Assembly: GCA_900753285.1 (NCBI GenBank)
Contig: CAADYN010000129.1
Coordinates: forward strand, 1-18,308
Length of the DNA: 18,308 bases
Direction: 5' to 3'
DNA from: Clostridia bacterium
GTDB taxonomy: Bacteria; Bacillota; Clostridia; Oscillospirales; CAG-272
Both the position numbers and the translations under genes were made by a program. A model generated the notes under the pieces. It saw nothing but the letters and a program-made list of their open reading frames with translations, did not search any database and was not told where the DNA came from. Each line of letters opens with the position of its first letter. The first letter of the stretch is position 1. Below, piece by piece: positions 5,846 to 13,336 of this stretch.

Positions 5846-7534
5846 ATGAAAAAACTTTGGATAGTATTGTCCGTTGTCCTTGCCGCTGTACTTGCTGTTA
5901 CGGCATTTGCGGCAGATCCCGTTCTCAGCATAGACTTTGCTGACGGCGACAACGGTATGGAACTCGTTGACTCCGAGCTTGTAAACGACTCCACCCGCGG
6001 ACAGGTTCTTCAGGTAAGCGGTATGGGACCGGGCACAACAGGTCAGTCATACGCTGTTCTTACAACAGATCTTTTCAAGACTACAAACTGGGACGACGGT
6101 TTCACCGTTAATATGTGGGTTAAAGCCGATGTCGGAAGCACCACACTTCACGGAACCGCTCCTCTCTTCTCCCTTGACATCGCAAATCAGGGTTACATCG
6201 GTCTTGTAGCGTCTCTTGAAGCTGCAATCAACACCGACGGCAACCAGCCCGAAACAGGCATTTCTCCGAGAATCTGGTGTGACCCCGCGAACACTTCCGG
6301 CGGTATGTGCCAGCTTGAAGAAGGCGTATGGCAGTTCGTTTCTCTCGTATTCTGCGAAGACCATATGAAACTCTACGTTGACGGCGAGCTTTATGCTAAC
6401 CCGCCCTTCGCAAACGGAAACTCAAACGACCTTTCCAATATGCTTAACCTCTTCGTTGAGCTTGAAGAAGTTTATTCCGTAAGACTCGGCTCATGGCTCT
6501 GTTCTTGGTGGAACTACGGCGATTTTGAAGGCATGATTGACGACTTCACAATTTACAACTATGCTCTTTCCGCTGACGAAGTTTCCGAACTCTATTCTTC
6601 CACATCCGTAACTCAGACCGAATTTGAAAAAGCTCCCACACTTGAAGAGCTTTACACAGCTACATATTCCGCTCCCGTTTATACCGCAGACCTCACAAAG
6701 GCTGAACTTACAAACGCTGAACTCGTAACCGGCACAGAACACGGCGACGCAGTACAGATTAAGGGTACAGGCGAGAATACAAACGGCACAAGCTACGCTC
6801 TCATCACCGACAATTTCTTCTCCACAGCAGACTGGTCAAAGGGCATGACAGTTTCTCTTTGGGTAAAGGCTGACGATTCCGCTACACTCAAGGGCAACGC
6901 TCCCCTTTATTCCTTCGACATCTCCAACCAGGGATATATCGCAACAGTAGCATCTCTCGAATCCGGTATCAATACCACCGGCAACGAAGACGCTGAATAC
7001 GAAATCTGCTGGAACGACCCGTCAAACGTAGGCGGCTCTGCTTCCAAACTCACAGCAGGCAAGTGGCAGAACGTTACCGTAGTTTACGGAGACGGCGCTA
7101 TGGCAATTTACCTTGACGGCGAAGTTATGGTTAAGCCCGGCGTAAACGGTGCAGGTGTTGCGGCTCTTATGGATCAGATGAAGTACGTTCCTTCACTCAG
7201 ACTTGGCTCATGGCTTTGCTCTTGGTGGCAGCAGGGTGACTTTGAAGGTCAGATAGCAGACGTTGAAATCTACAACACTGCCCTCAATCCTCTCGAAGTA
7301 CAGCAGGCTTACACAAAGACCGGAGTATTCGCGGAAGGCGCTAAGACTGAAAAAACTGCTGCAACAGAAGAAACTACAGCTCCCGAGACAACTGCTGAAG
7401 AAACAGTAGTAGCTCCCGTCACCACAGATACAACAGCAGAAAAGGCTCCTCAGACATTTGACGCAGTTACAGTTGCGGCTGTCGCTATGGTTATGTCTCT
7501 CGGCTCTGCTATCGTTATCAAAAAAAGAAGATAA
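5846..7534 (+). CDS. Surface protein with two tandem LamG/ConA-like domains and a sorting-like C-terminal tail
   Basis: A 562-residue exported protein. Residues 1-22 form a signal peptide with likely cleavage near AFA-A. Two homologous beta-sandwich domains follow, about 24-250 and 272-495, each with W-(D/K)-G-V-(N/S)-x-WVKAD, NQGYI--VASLE, a LYVDGE or IYLDGE strand, and SVRLGSWLCSWW or SLRLGSWLCSWW followed by GDFEG and D--IYN-AL. These fit the concanavalin-like Laminin_G_3 superfamily, often carbohydrate-binding. Residues about 496-533 are a Glu/Thr linker, then APQTFD (534-539), a hydrophobic segment and KKRR, the layout of a wall-sorting or membrane-retention signal although LPXTG is lacking. 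No catalytic domain is visible. CGGAGG lies five bases before the ATG. It has its own strong promoter and stands just before the GH43 genes, so a role in binding glycan at the surface is likely but not shown. Confidence 0.75.
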   Translation: MKKLWIVLSVVLAAVLAVTAFAADPVLSIDFADGDNGMELVDSELVNDSTRGQVLQVSGMGPGTTGQSYAVLTTDLFKTTNWDDGFTVNMWVKADVGSTTLHGTAPLFSLDIANQGYIGLVASLEAAINTDGNQPETGISPRIWCDPANTSGGMCQLEEGVWQFVSLVFCEDHMKLYVDGELYANPPFANGNSNDLSNMLNLFVELEEVYSVRLGSWLCSWWNYGDFEGMIDDFTIYNYALSADEVSELYSSTSVTQTEFEKAPTLEELYTATYSAPVYTADLTKAELTNAELVTGTEHGDAVQIKGTGENTNGTSYALITDNFFSTADWSKGMTVSLWVKADDSATLKGNAPLYSFDISNQGYIATVASLESGINTTGNEDAEYEICWNDPSNVGGSASKLTAGKWQNVTVVYGDGAMAIYLDGEVMVKPGVNGAGVAALMDQMKYVPSLRLGSWLCSWWQQGDFEGQIADVEIYNTALNPLEVQQAYTKTGVFAEGAKTEKTAATEETTAPETTAEETVVAPVTTDTTAEKAPQTFDAVTVAAVAMVMSLGSAIVIKKRR

Positions 7535-7563
7535 ACAAAACAAATAAACATTGAACTAATCAT

Positions 7564-7604
7564 AATACGGGGACAGTCTGATTGTAAATGGGTGTTCCCG
7601 TATT
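7564..7604 (+). terminator. Hairpin after the LamG-like gene, probably a leaky terminator
   Basis: AATACGGGGACA (7564-7575) pairs with TGTTCCCGTATT (7593-7604) over 12 positions with one G-U pair; the loop is 17 bases. The following TTGGGTTATTT is a poor U-tract, so some transcription may continue into the GH43 genes. The stem resembles the terminator at 1234-1270, which shares AATACGGGG. Confidence 0.6.
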
Positions 7605-7631
7605 GGGTTATTTAAATCACTTATTCACTAA

Positions 7632-9227
7632 ATGAGAAAAATGAAGTCAATTTTGACACTTTCGGTGCTCCTCGCGCTCTCGATTGTTCTACTGTGCTCA
7701 TGTGACGGAAAGTCCGGCAAGGACGGAGACTGCGTTATAGATACCGAGGCTGCACAGGACGGAGAAAACTCTATGGCATCTCAGAACAAATTCACATACG
7801 CAAGCGAAAACTACACCTTCGACGGAACAAAAGCAGAAGCCAAAGCGGTAACGGACGATATGTTCGAGCAGAAGTTCGGCGCGGCTTTTTCCGAGAACAG
7901 CTTGACAAGCGAAAACTACGCGGTTGAAGCGGAAGTAAAGCTCGACAACGCACTCTCCTCCGGCGGAATCATATTCGGTGCGAAGGAATCCGAGAAATTC
8001 GATGGATTTGAAGGATATGCGTTAATGCTCCGTGACAGAAGATTATATCTGTACGAAATAACCGGCTCTGCTCAGTCGGGCATGGTAATGAATCAGCTCG
8101 CCGATAAGGTAGTAAAACCGCAGAGAGCGGAAAGAAGCGGAAAGCTGCGCGTTGAAAGAGACGGCAACACATACCGTATGTACTTTCTCGACGATATGGA
8201 AGGCGTGGAGCCGTGGCCTGAATTTGAGTTTGTACTCACGGGAGTCAGCGGCAATTCTGTAGGATATATCGACAACGGACACGGCGCTTCGTTTGACGGA
8301 CTTGATATCATGAGCTATACCGCGCCGAAAAAGGACGGAAAGACATACAAAAATCCCGTGTTCGGCGAATTCCAGGCGGCTGACCCCGGAGTTCTCAAAT
8401 ATGACGGAAAGTATTACTGCTACTCCACTTCCGCGCCGATAGGATATTATGTCTACGTTTCCGACGACCTTGTAAACTGGGAAAACAAGGGACTTTGCTG
8501 CGATATGGCATGGGGAATCGACAAAAACGGCTACTACTGGGCTCCCGAAGTTATCGAGAAGAACGGCAAATTCTACATGATTATGTCGGTCGACGAGCAT
8601 ATAGGATTTGCAGTGGCTGACTCTCCCCTCGGACCGTTCGTACCGGAGAAAACATGGCTGTTTGAGAAGACTATCGACGGTCACATTTTCGTTGACGACG
8701 ACGGCAAGGCTTATCTCTTCTATGTAAGCTGGCGCGATGGTCATGACTACGGAATCTACGCTTGCGAGCTTGAAGACGATATCGTCACCGCGAAAAAAGA
8801 GACGGAAAAGCTTATCATAAAGCCGGAATCCGCTTGGGAAAAGACGGACGGCGCAGTTACCGAAGGTCCGTTTGTCTTAAAGCATAACGGAAAATACTAC
8901 CTCACCTACTCCGGAAACGGCTACACGTCGAAGTATTACGCTGTCGGATATGCGGTTTCCGATTCTCCCCTCGGCGATTACGAAAGATACGACTGCAATC
9001 CCATCTTGAGCTATACATCAAAGCTCTACGGACCGGGACACCACAGCTTCACTACTTCCCCCGACGGAAGCGAGCTTATCATCGTATACCACGTTCACGC
9101 AAGCACAACCGAGGTTCATCCGAGAAAGATTTGCATAGACCGCGCAAGATTTGCTCCGACTGAATCCGGCGTGGACAGACTGGAGATTTTCGGACCCACT
9201 CACACCGCGCAGGAATACCCGAAATGA
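7632..9227 (+). CDS. Lipoprotein glycoside hydrolase, GH43-type, with an N-terminal ConA-like domain
   Basis: A 531-residue lipoprotein. The signal peptide ends in LCSC with Cys24 as the lipid site. Residues about 53-230 look like a concanavalin-like beta-sandwich (YAVEAEVKLD, GGIIFGA, GYALMLRD, KLRVERDGN, GYIDNGHGASFD). Residues about 238-531 are a five-bladed propeller of the GH43 type, with all three expected acidic residues: Asp251 (ADPGV, base), Asp349 (IDGHIF, pKa modulator) and Glu411 (TEGPF, acid), plus GPGHHSF (His470). Such enzymes remove L-arabinose or D-xylose residues, sometimes galactose, by inversion; the specificity cannot be read here. It would act outside the membrane. A stop codon directly before the ATG fixes this as the most upstream possible start, yet there is no Shine-Dalgarno sequence, which is odd for this window. 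The stop overlaps the next gene by ATGA. Confidence 0.85.
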   Translation: MRKMKSILTLSVLLALSIVLLCSCDGKSGKDGDCVIDTEAAQDGENSMASQNKFTYASENYTFDGTKAEAKAVTDDMFEQKFGAAFSENSLTSENYAVEAEVKLDNALSSGGIIFGAKESEKFDGFEGYALMLRDRRLYLYEITGSAQSGMVMNQLADKVVKPQRAERSGKLRVERDGNTYRMYFLDDMEGVEPWPEFEFVLTGVSGNSVGYIDNGHGASFDGLDIMSYTAPKKDGKTYKNPVFGEFQAADPGVLKYDGKYYCYSTSAPIGYYVYVSDDLVNWENKGLCCDMAWGIDKNGYYWAPEVIEKNGKFYMIMSVDEHIGFAVADSPLGPFVPEKTWLFEKTIDGHIFVDDDGKAYLFYVSWRDGHDYGIYACELEDDIVTAKKETEKLIIKPESAWEKTDGAVTEGPFVLKHNGKYYLTYSGNGYTSKYYAVGYAVSDSPLGDYERYDCNPILSYTSKLYGPGHHSFTTSPDGSELIIVYHVHASTTEVHPRKICIDRARFAPTESGVDRLEIFGPTHTAQEYPK

Positions 9228-10729
9228 TGAAGAAAACACTTGCTTTGATTTTCGCGGCACTGCTTACGCTGACGTCATGCTCGAATGATGTAGAGAAAAC
9301 GACGGAACCCGCACAGAACGAAGCCGAAAGCACGACTGCAGAGATAAACTTTGTCTCATCGGACAGCGCGTACAAGGTTATCCGACCTGACAGCTCAGCG
9401 GAAGACGAACTGAAAGCCGCGCAGGAGTTTGTGAAAAGCGTGAATTCGACTTGCGGAAAGATGCCGACATTTGAAACGGACTACACAAGACCATCCGACG
9501 ACCCGAACGCAGACAAAAACGAGATTCTCATAGGAATGACGAACCGCGATGCGACTTCAAAGGCATATGCAATGCTGTCGGAGAATGAGTTTGTCATATC
9601 GGTTATCGATTCGCGGCTCGTGTGCGTGGGATATACTCCGGCTCTTACGAAGATAGCATCGGAGGTTCTTGTCGATAAGATAAGCGCGGACGGACTGGTG
9701 CTTAGTGAAGACTTCTGTGAGCACTACAAAGCCGAGCCGCAGTACACCTACACGGAATTCAAGAATCCTGTTGCAGACAACGCAAACGATCCGTGGGTTG
9801 TGCGCGACGGAGACAGATATTACTACTGCTATTCCGGCGGCGACGGAGTTTGCGTGAATGAACTGAACTCTCTCACCGAGCTTACAACGAACGGCGGCAG
9901 AAAGGTATACACAGCTCCCGCAAATACCGAATATTCATCGGAATACTGGGCGCCGGAGCTTCACAAGATAAACGGAAAATGGTACATCTATGTAGCCGCG
10001 GACGACGGAGACAACTACAATCACCGTATGTACGTTCTCGAATGCACGGATGACAACGACCCCACAGCAGACTACAAAATGCTCGGAAAAATCACCGATT
10101 CGACTGACAAATGGGCGATAGACGGCACTGTTTTCGAGTATGGTGGTGAATATTACTTCGTCTGGTCTGGCTGGGAAGGGGAGGACAACATCAGGCAGAA
10201 CCTCTACATCGCGCATATGTCGTCTCCGTCCGAGATTGACAGCGAGAGAGTTCTCGTTTCCACTCCCGACAACAACTGGGAAAAGCGCGGCGGAGTTCCG
10301 TTCATCAACGAAGGACCGGCTGCACTGAAACACGGAGATGCATTGTACATAGTTTACTCAGGCTCAGGCAGCTGGAGCGACCACTACTGTCTCGGAATGC
10401 TCACCTTCACCGGAGGGGACATTCTCGATGCGGTAAACTGGAAAAAATCCGACGGACCTGTGTTTGAGAAGACCGACAAAGTATTCGGTCCCGGACACTG
10501 CTCGTTTACAACTGCTCCCGACGGCTCTACGTGGATGATTTACCACGCAAACAAAGAGCAAGGCAGCGGATGGGGCGGAAGAATGGGATGGATAGCTCCG
10601 ATAGAATGGAACGGAGACGAACCCGTATTCCCGACGCCGCCGGACTCGAATACTATTCTTAAATATCCGGCAAGGACTTACTCAAAAGATAAAATATCCC
10701 TTGTTCAAAAAATACGAAAAAATTTTTAA
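9224..10729 (+). CDS. Lipoprotein glycoside hydrolase, GH43-type, with an N-terminal alpha/beta domain
   Basis: A 501-residue lipoprotein with lipobox LTSC (Cys19). Residues about 43-165 (YKVIRPDSSAEDELKAAQEF, then EILIGMTNRD) resemble the N-terminal alpha/beta domain found before GH20 and GH67-like catalytic domains; this is a family resemblance, not a certain call. Residues about 178-485 are a GH43-type propeller with Asp189 (NDPWVV), Asp300 (AIDGTVF) and Glu363 (INEGPAAL) as catalytic triad and GPGHCSF (His425). The WAPELHKINGKWYIY blade is typical of arabinofuranosidase or xylosidase relatives. Translation is coupled to the preceding GH43 gene by an ATGA overlap, with AGGA at 9211-9214; the second ATG at 9227 is also possible. 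The AAGGAG of the following solute-binding protein gene overlaps its TAA stop, so the three form one operon. Probable role: extracellular trimming of oligosaccharides taken up by that transporter. Confidence 0.84.
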   Translation: MMKKTLALIFAALLTLTSCSNDVEKTTEPAQNEAESTTAEINFVSSDSAYKVIRPDSSAEDELKAAQEFVKSVNSTCGKMPTFETDYTRPSDDPNADKNEILIGMTNRDATSKAYAMLSENEFVISVIDSRLVCVGYTPALTKIASEVLVDKISADGLVLSEDFCEHYKAEPQYTYTEFKNPVADNANDPWVVRDGDRYYYCYSGGDGVCVNELNSLTELTTNGGRKVYTAPANTEYSSEYWAPELHKINGKWYIYVAADDGDNYNHRMYVLECTDDNDPTADYKMLGKITDSTDKWAIDGTVFEYGGEYYFVWSGWEGEDNIRQNLYIAHMSSPSEIDSERVLVSTPDNNWEKRGGVPFINEGPAALKHGDALYIVYSGSGSWSDHYCLGMLTFTGGDILDAVNWKKSDGPVFEKTDKVFGPGHCSFTTAPDGSTWMIYHANKEQGSGWGGRMGWIAPIEWNGDEPVFPTPPDSNTILKYPARTYSKDKISLVQKIRKNF

Positions 10730-10740
10730 GGAGAAAAAAC

Positions 10741-12255
10741 ATGAAACGTAACCTCGCACTTCTCCTCGCGCTTTTAATGCTGTCCTCATCCGCAGTGGCT
10801 TGCTCAAACAACGGCGGCAACTCCGATGAAACAAAGGGAGGCACAGCAGAAACCACAGGCGGCGCAACAGCGGAATCCACGGAAGAAACCGAAGACCCGA
10901 ACGCTCGTCTTGACTCCGGACTTGACAAGGCTGACTTCGACGGATATACTTTCCATATCTTCGTTCATGACCAGGTAACGAACGACTTTGAAGCAGAAGA
11001 TATCACCGGTGAGCCTATCAACGACGCTATGTACCAGAGAACCACAACAGTTCAGGACAACGCCAACGTTACTATTGAGCCTGTTATAGTTGCGGCGGAT
11101 ATGCGCGGCGGGCAGAAGCCTCTCGGCAACTCGGTTACGGCGGGAACTAACGACTACGACCTCGTTTGTATGTCCGCTTATTCCTCATGCAACGCACTTA
11201 TCGCCGGATATTTCCAAAACCTCAACAATATCCAGAACCTCGACCTCACAAAGCCCTGGTGGGACCAGTATTCTGTTGAAGAATTCTCGTTCAAGGATGC
11301 TGTTTTCCAGGTAACAGGCGATATTTCCATCGGCGACAATAAGCAGACCTTCTGCATTTACTTCAACAAGACCCTTGCCAACAACTATCAGCTTGACAAT
11401 ATGTACGAAATGGTAGACAACGGCACATGGACAATTGACAACTTTAGAACCCTCGCTGAAAAAATCGACGGCAACCTCGACTACGACAACGACGGCAACC
11501 ACGTAAACGACCCCGACGACATTTACGGTATTTACATCTGGGACGACATCATGATGGGTATCGTCAACGCTGCCGGAATCAGATGCTGCACAATCGGCGA
11601 CGACGGCAACCTTGCACTCACACTCAACAGCGAAAGATTTGTAGACGCGTTCAACAAATTCTCCGCTTATGCATACGACAAGGATCTCACCTGCGAATAT
11701 CAGCGTAACGGCTATGACCAGGACTACGGTCAGATAGCGTTCAGAGAAGGCAGAGCACTGTTCTTCATGCAGAACCTCGGTGCAGCTGTTAACTTCCGTG
11801 AGATGGAAGACGACTTCGGTATTCTTCCGCTTCCTAAGTTCGACGAATCTCAGGAAAGATACTACAACAGTGCCGCATCATGGGGACTTCCGCTTTACTC
11901 CGTTCCGAAGAGCTCATTCAGCGCAGAAGAGCTTGCACGCACAGGCTACATCACACAGGCTCTCGCGTATGAATCCCTCTACACTCTGACGCCCGCTTAC
12001 TACGAACAGACCCTCCAGAACAAGGTATCCCGCGATGTTGAATCCTCAAGAATGCTTGACCTTCTCTTCGCGACACGCTGCTATGACTTCGGTTGGTACT
12101 TTGAAATCGGTACATACAACGAAGCTATAATGAACCTTCTCAGAAGCTACTCCACAGACGTTTCTTCAATGTACAAGAAGTTTGAAAAGGTTGCAGACAA
12201 GACCCTCAAAAAGTACAACGAAAAGATTCAGGAACAGATCGACCTTGCTCAGTAA
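10741..12255 (+). CDS. Extracellular solute-binding lipoprotein (sugar ABC transporter type)
   Basis: A complete 504-residue lipoprotein: signal peptide, lipobox AVAC (Cys21), a Gly/Thr/Glu-rich linker to about residue 58, then a two-lobed binding protein. It shows GEPIND (90-95), KPWWDQ, the ligand-lobe hinge GTWTIDN, a Ca-loop-like run of Asp/Asn (DYDNDGNHVNDPDD), IWDD-MMGIVNAAG and ESLYTLTPAYY. It is clearly paralogous to the truncated gene at the window start. The role would be capture of a sugar or oligosaccharide for an ABC importer; it follows two GH43 genes with only 11 bases between, AAGGAG at 10728-10733 and spacing of seven, so its ligand is probably their product. No permease or ATPase gene follows: a terminator comes 15 bases after the stop. 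The transporter partners must be encoded elsewhere. Confidence 0.83.
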   Translation: MKRNLALLLALLMLSSSAVACSNNGGNSDETKGGTAETTGGATAESTEETEDPNARLDSGLDKADFDGYTFHIFVHDQVTNDFEAEDITGEPINDAMYQRTTTVQDNANVTIEPVIVAADMRGGQKPLGNSVTAGTNDYDLVCMSAYSSCNALIAGYFQNLNNIQNLDLTKPWWDQYSVEEFSFKDAVFQVTGDISIGDNKQTFCIYFNKTLANNYQLDNMYEMVDNGTWTIDNFRTLAEKIDGNLDYDNDGNHVNDPDDIYGIYIWDDIMMGIVNAAGIRCCTIGDDGNLALTLNSERFVDAFNKFSAYAYDKDLTCEYQRNGYDQDYGQIAFREGRALFFMQNLGAAVNFREMEDDFGILPLPKFDESQERYYNSAASWGLPLYSVPKSSFSAEELARTGYITQALAYESLYTLTPAYYEQTLQNKVSRDVESSRMLDLLFATRCYDFGWYFEIGTYNEAIMNLLRSYSTDVSSMYKKFEKVADKTLKKYNEKIQEQIDLAQ

Positions 12256-12270
12256 TCCTGCATAATACGA

Positions 12271-12317
12271 AAACTCCTTCAGATTTGATGTTTTCCATCA
12301 GCTGAAGGAGTTTTTTT
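12271..12317. terminator. Bidirectional terminator between convergent genes
   Basis: AAACTCCTTCAG (12271-12282) pairs perfectly with CTGAAGGAGTTT (12302-12313), with an inner GATG/CATC hairpin. A run of T (12311-12317) serves the plus-strand operon; the A-run at the left arm gives a shorter T-run for the minus-strand methyltransferase gene. The plus-strand T-run touches the stop codon of that gene. Confidence 0.9.
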
Positions 12318-13111
12318 CAGTCGAACATATCGAGATTTTTCTTTTTTCCTATCATGATTCCGCGCATACAGTATTTTGCCACAAGCGGATCTTCACAGGA
12401 TTCTATCTGCACCTTGACGAAATTGCGGTATTCTTCCTCGCTCATTGCGTCAATCTCATCGATCATGTTGTAGAGCAGTGCGTATGTTGAAGCTACGGTG
12501 AGTATCTCTATTCCGTATTCGCGCGCGAGATCAGTCATTTCATCAAGCATCATGCCGTAGAATGAGTCGCATTTGTGCGTTTTCTCAACTTCTGTGAGCT
12601 TGCGGTACGCCCTCATCTTGTCAAGCACGTTGTCGGTTCTCATAGCGTTGAAATACTGACCGAGAGTCATAGCCATCGGAGTCATGTATGTGTACGCGAT
12701 ATATCCGCCCGGTTTCAGCACGCGCATTGCTTCTTTGATTATCGTCTCGCGTTCGGCTCTTGTGACTGCGTGGTACAGCGGACCCATCGAGATGAGTATG
12801 TCAAAGCTCTCGTTTTGAAACTGTGACAGACTGCGCGGGCTTGAGCAGTAAATGCCGTCGAGCAGTGATGCTTCCGCGGAAGAACGTAGTAGATTGTAAT
12901 GCTCTTCAAGAAGGTCGCCTGCCGTTACGGAATATCCCTTTTTTGCAAGCTTGAAGGCAAAAGTACCTGTTCCGGCTGACGTATCTATAACTTTACCCTC
13001 TTTCGGGAGGTATTTATCAAAAAGAAATTCAATTATTTCTGTCTCTGCGGAGGTAAGGCGGTCGGTATTGTGTTCTTCGCGGAACAGACCGTAGTACTCA
13101 AACATATTCAT
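12317..13111 (-). CDS. Class I SAM-dependent methyltransferase, substrate unknown
   Basis: A 264-residue soluble protein. It has the SAM-binding motif I at residues 41-50 (VIDTSAGTGT), an acidic end of strand beta-2 (Asp66 in VTAGD), motif IV at 103-114 (FDILISMGPLYH) and the LKPGG turn at 132-136, as in Methyltransf_11/25 proteins; the C-terminal third probably caps the active site. The substrate cannot be told. The frame is open to an ATG at 13177, but I start at 13111: GGAG lies eight bases upstream of this ATG, and the ATG at 13177 is inside the -10 box of a strong promoter, so it would not be transcribed. The gene stands alone, convergent with the sugar operon and divergent from the G5/3D gene. 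RNA-, quinone- and small-molecule methylation are all possible. Confidence 0.85.
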   Translation of the reverse strand: MNMFEYYGLFREEHNTDRLTSAETEIIEFLFDKYLPKEGKVIDTSAGTGTFAFKLAKKGYSVTAGDLLEEHYNLLRSSAEASLLDGIYCSSPRSLSQFQNESFDILISMGPLYHAVTRAERETIIKEAMRVLKPGGYIAYTYMTPMAMTLGQYFNAMRTDNVLDKMRAYRKLTEVEKTHKCDSFYGMMLDEMTDLAREYGIEILTVASTYALLYNMIDEIDAMSEEEYRNFVKVQIESCEDPLVAKYCMRGIMIGKKKNLDMFD

Positions 13112-13165
13112 AAGCAGTTCTCCGTTATATGGCAATTTTTGCAATTCAAACTCTTTCCTATATAC

Positions 13166-13194
13166 ATCATAGCACAAAACTTTTTGGCTGTCAA
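13166..13194 (-). promoter_or_regulatory. Promoter of the methyltransferase gene
   Basis: On the minus strand TTGACA (13194-13189), 17-base spacer, TATGAT (13171-13166) with TG at the extended -10 position. It gives a leader of about 50 bases to the ATG at 13111. Confidence 0.82.
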
Positions 13195-13233
13195 TAATTT
13201 CTCAATAAGATGACGGAATGTAACATATTTTAC

Positions 13234-13262
13234 TTGTATTTGTTCCCCTTATGTGTTATAAT
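13234..13262 (+). promoter_or_regulatory. Probable promoter of the G5/3D gene
   Basis: TATAAT (13257-13262) with TG at the extended -10 position, and a weak TTGTAT (13234-13239) 17 bases upstream. It is divergent from the methyltransferase promoter, with 39 bases between the two -35 boxes. Confidence 0.6.
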
Positions 13263-13336
13263 CTATCTTAGATTTTTATACCTTCATGCAGTGAAGATAA
13301 CTACGCTCAGTAAAAATTGCGGAAAGGATGCTTAAA

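Noticed and set aside
8043..8744. 233-residue minus-strand frame opposite the first GH43 gene
   Set aside because: Antisense of conserved catalytic propeller sequence; no start signal or recognisable domain.
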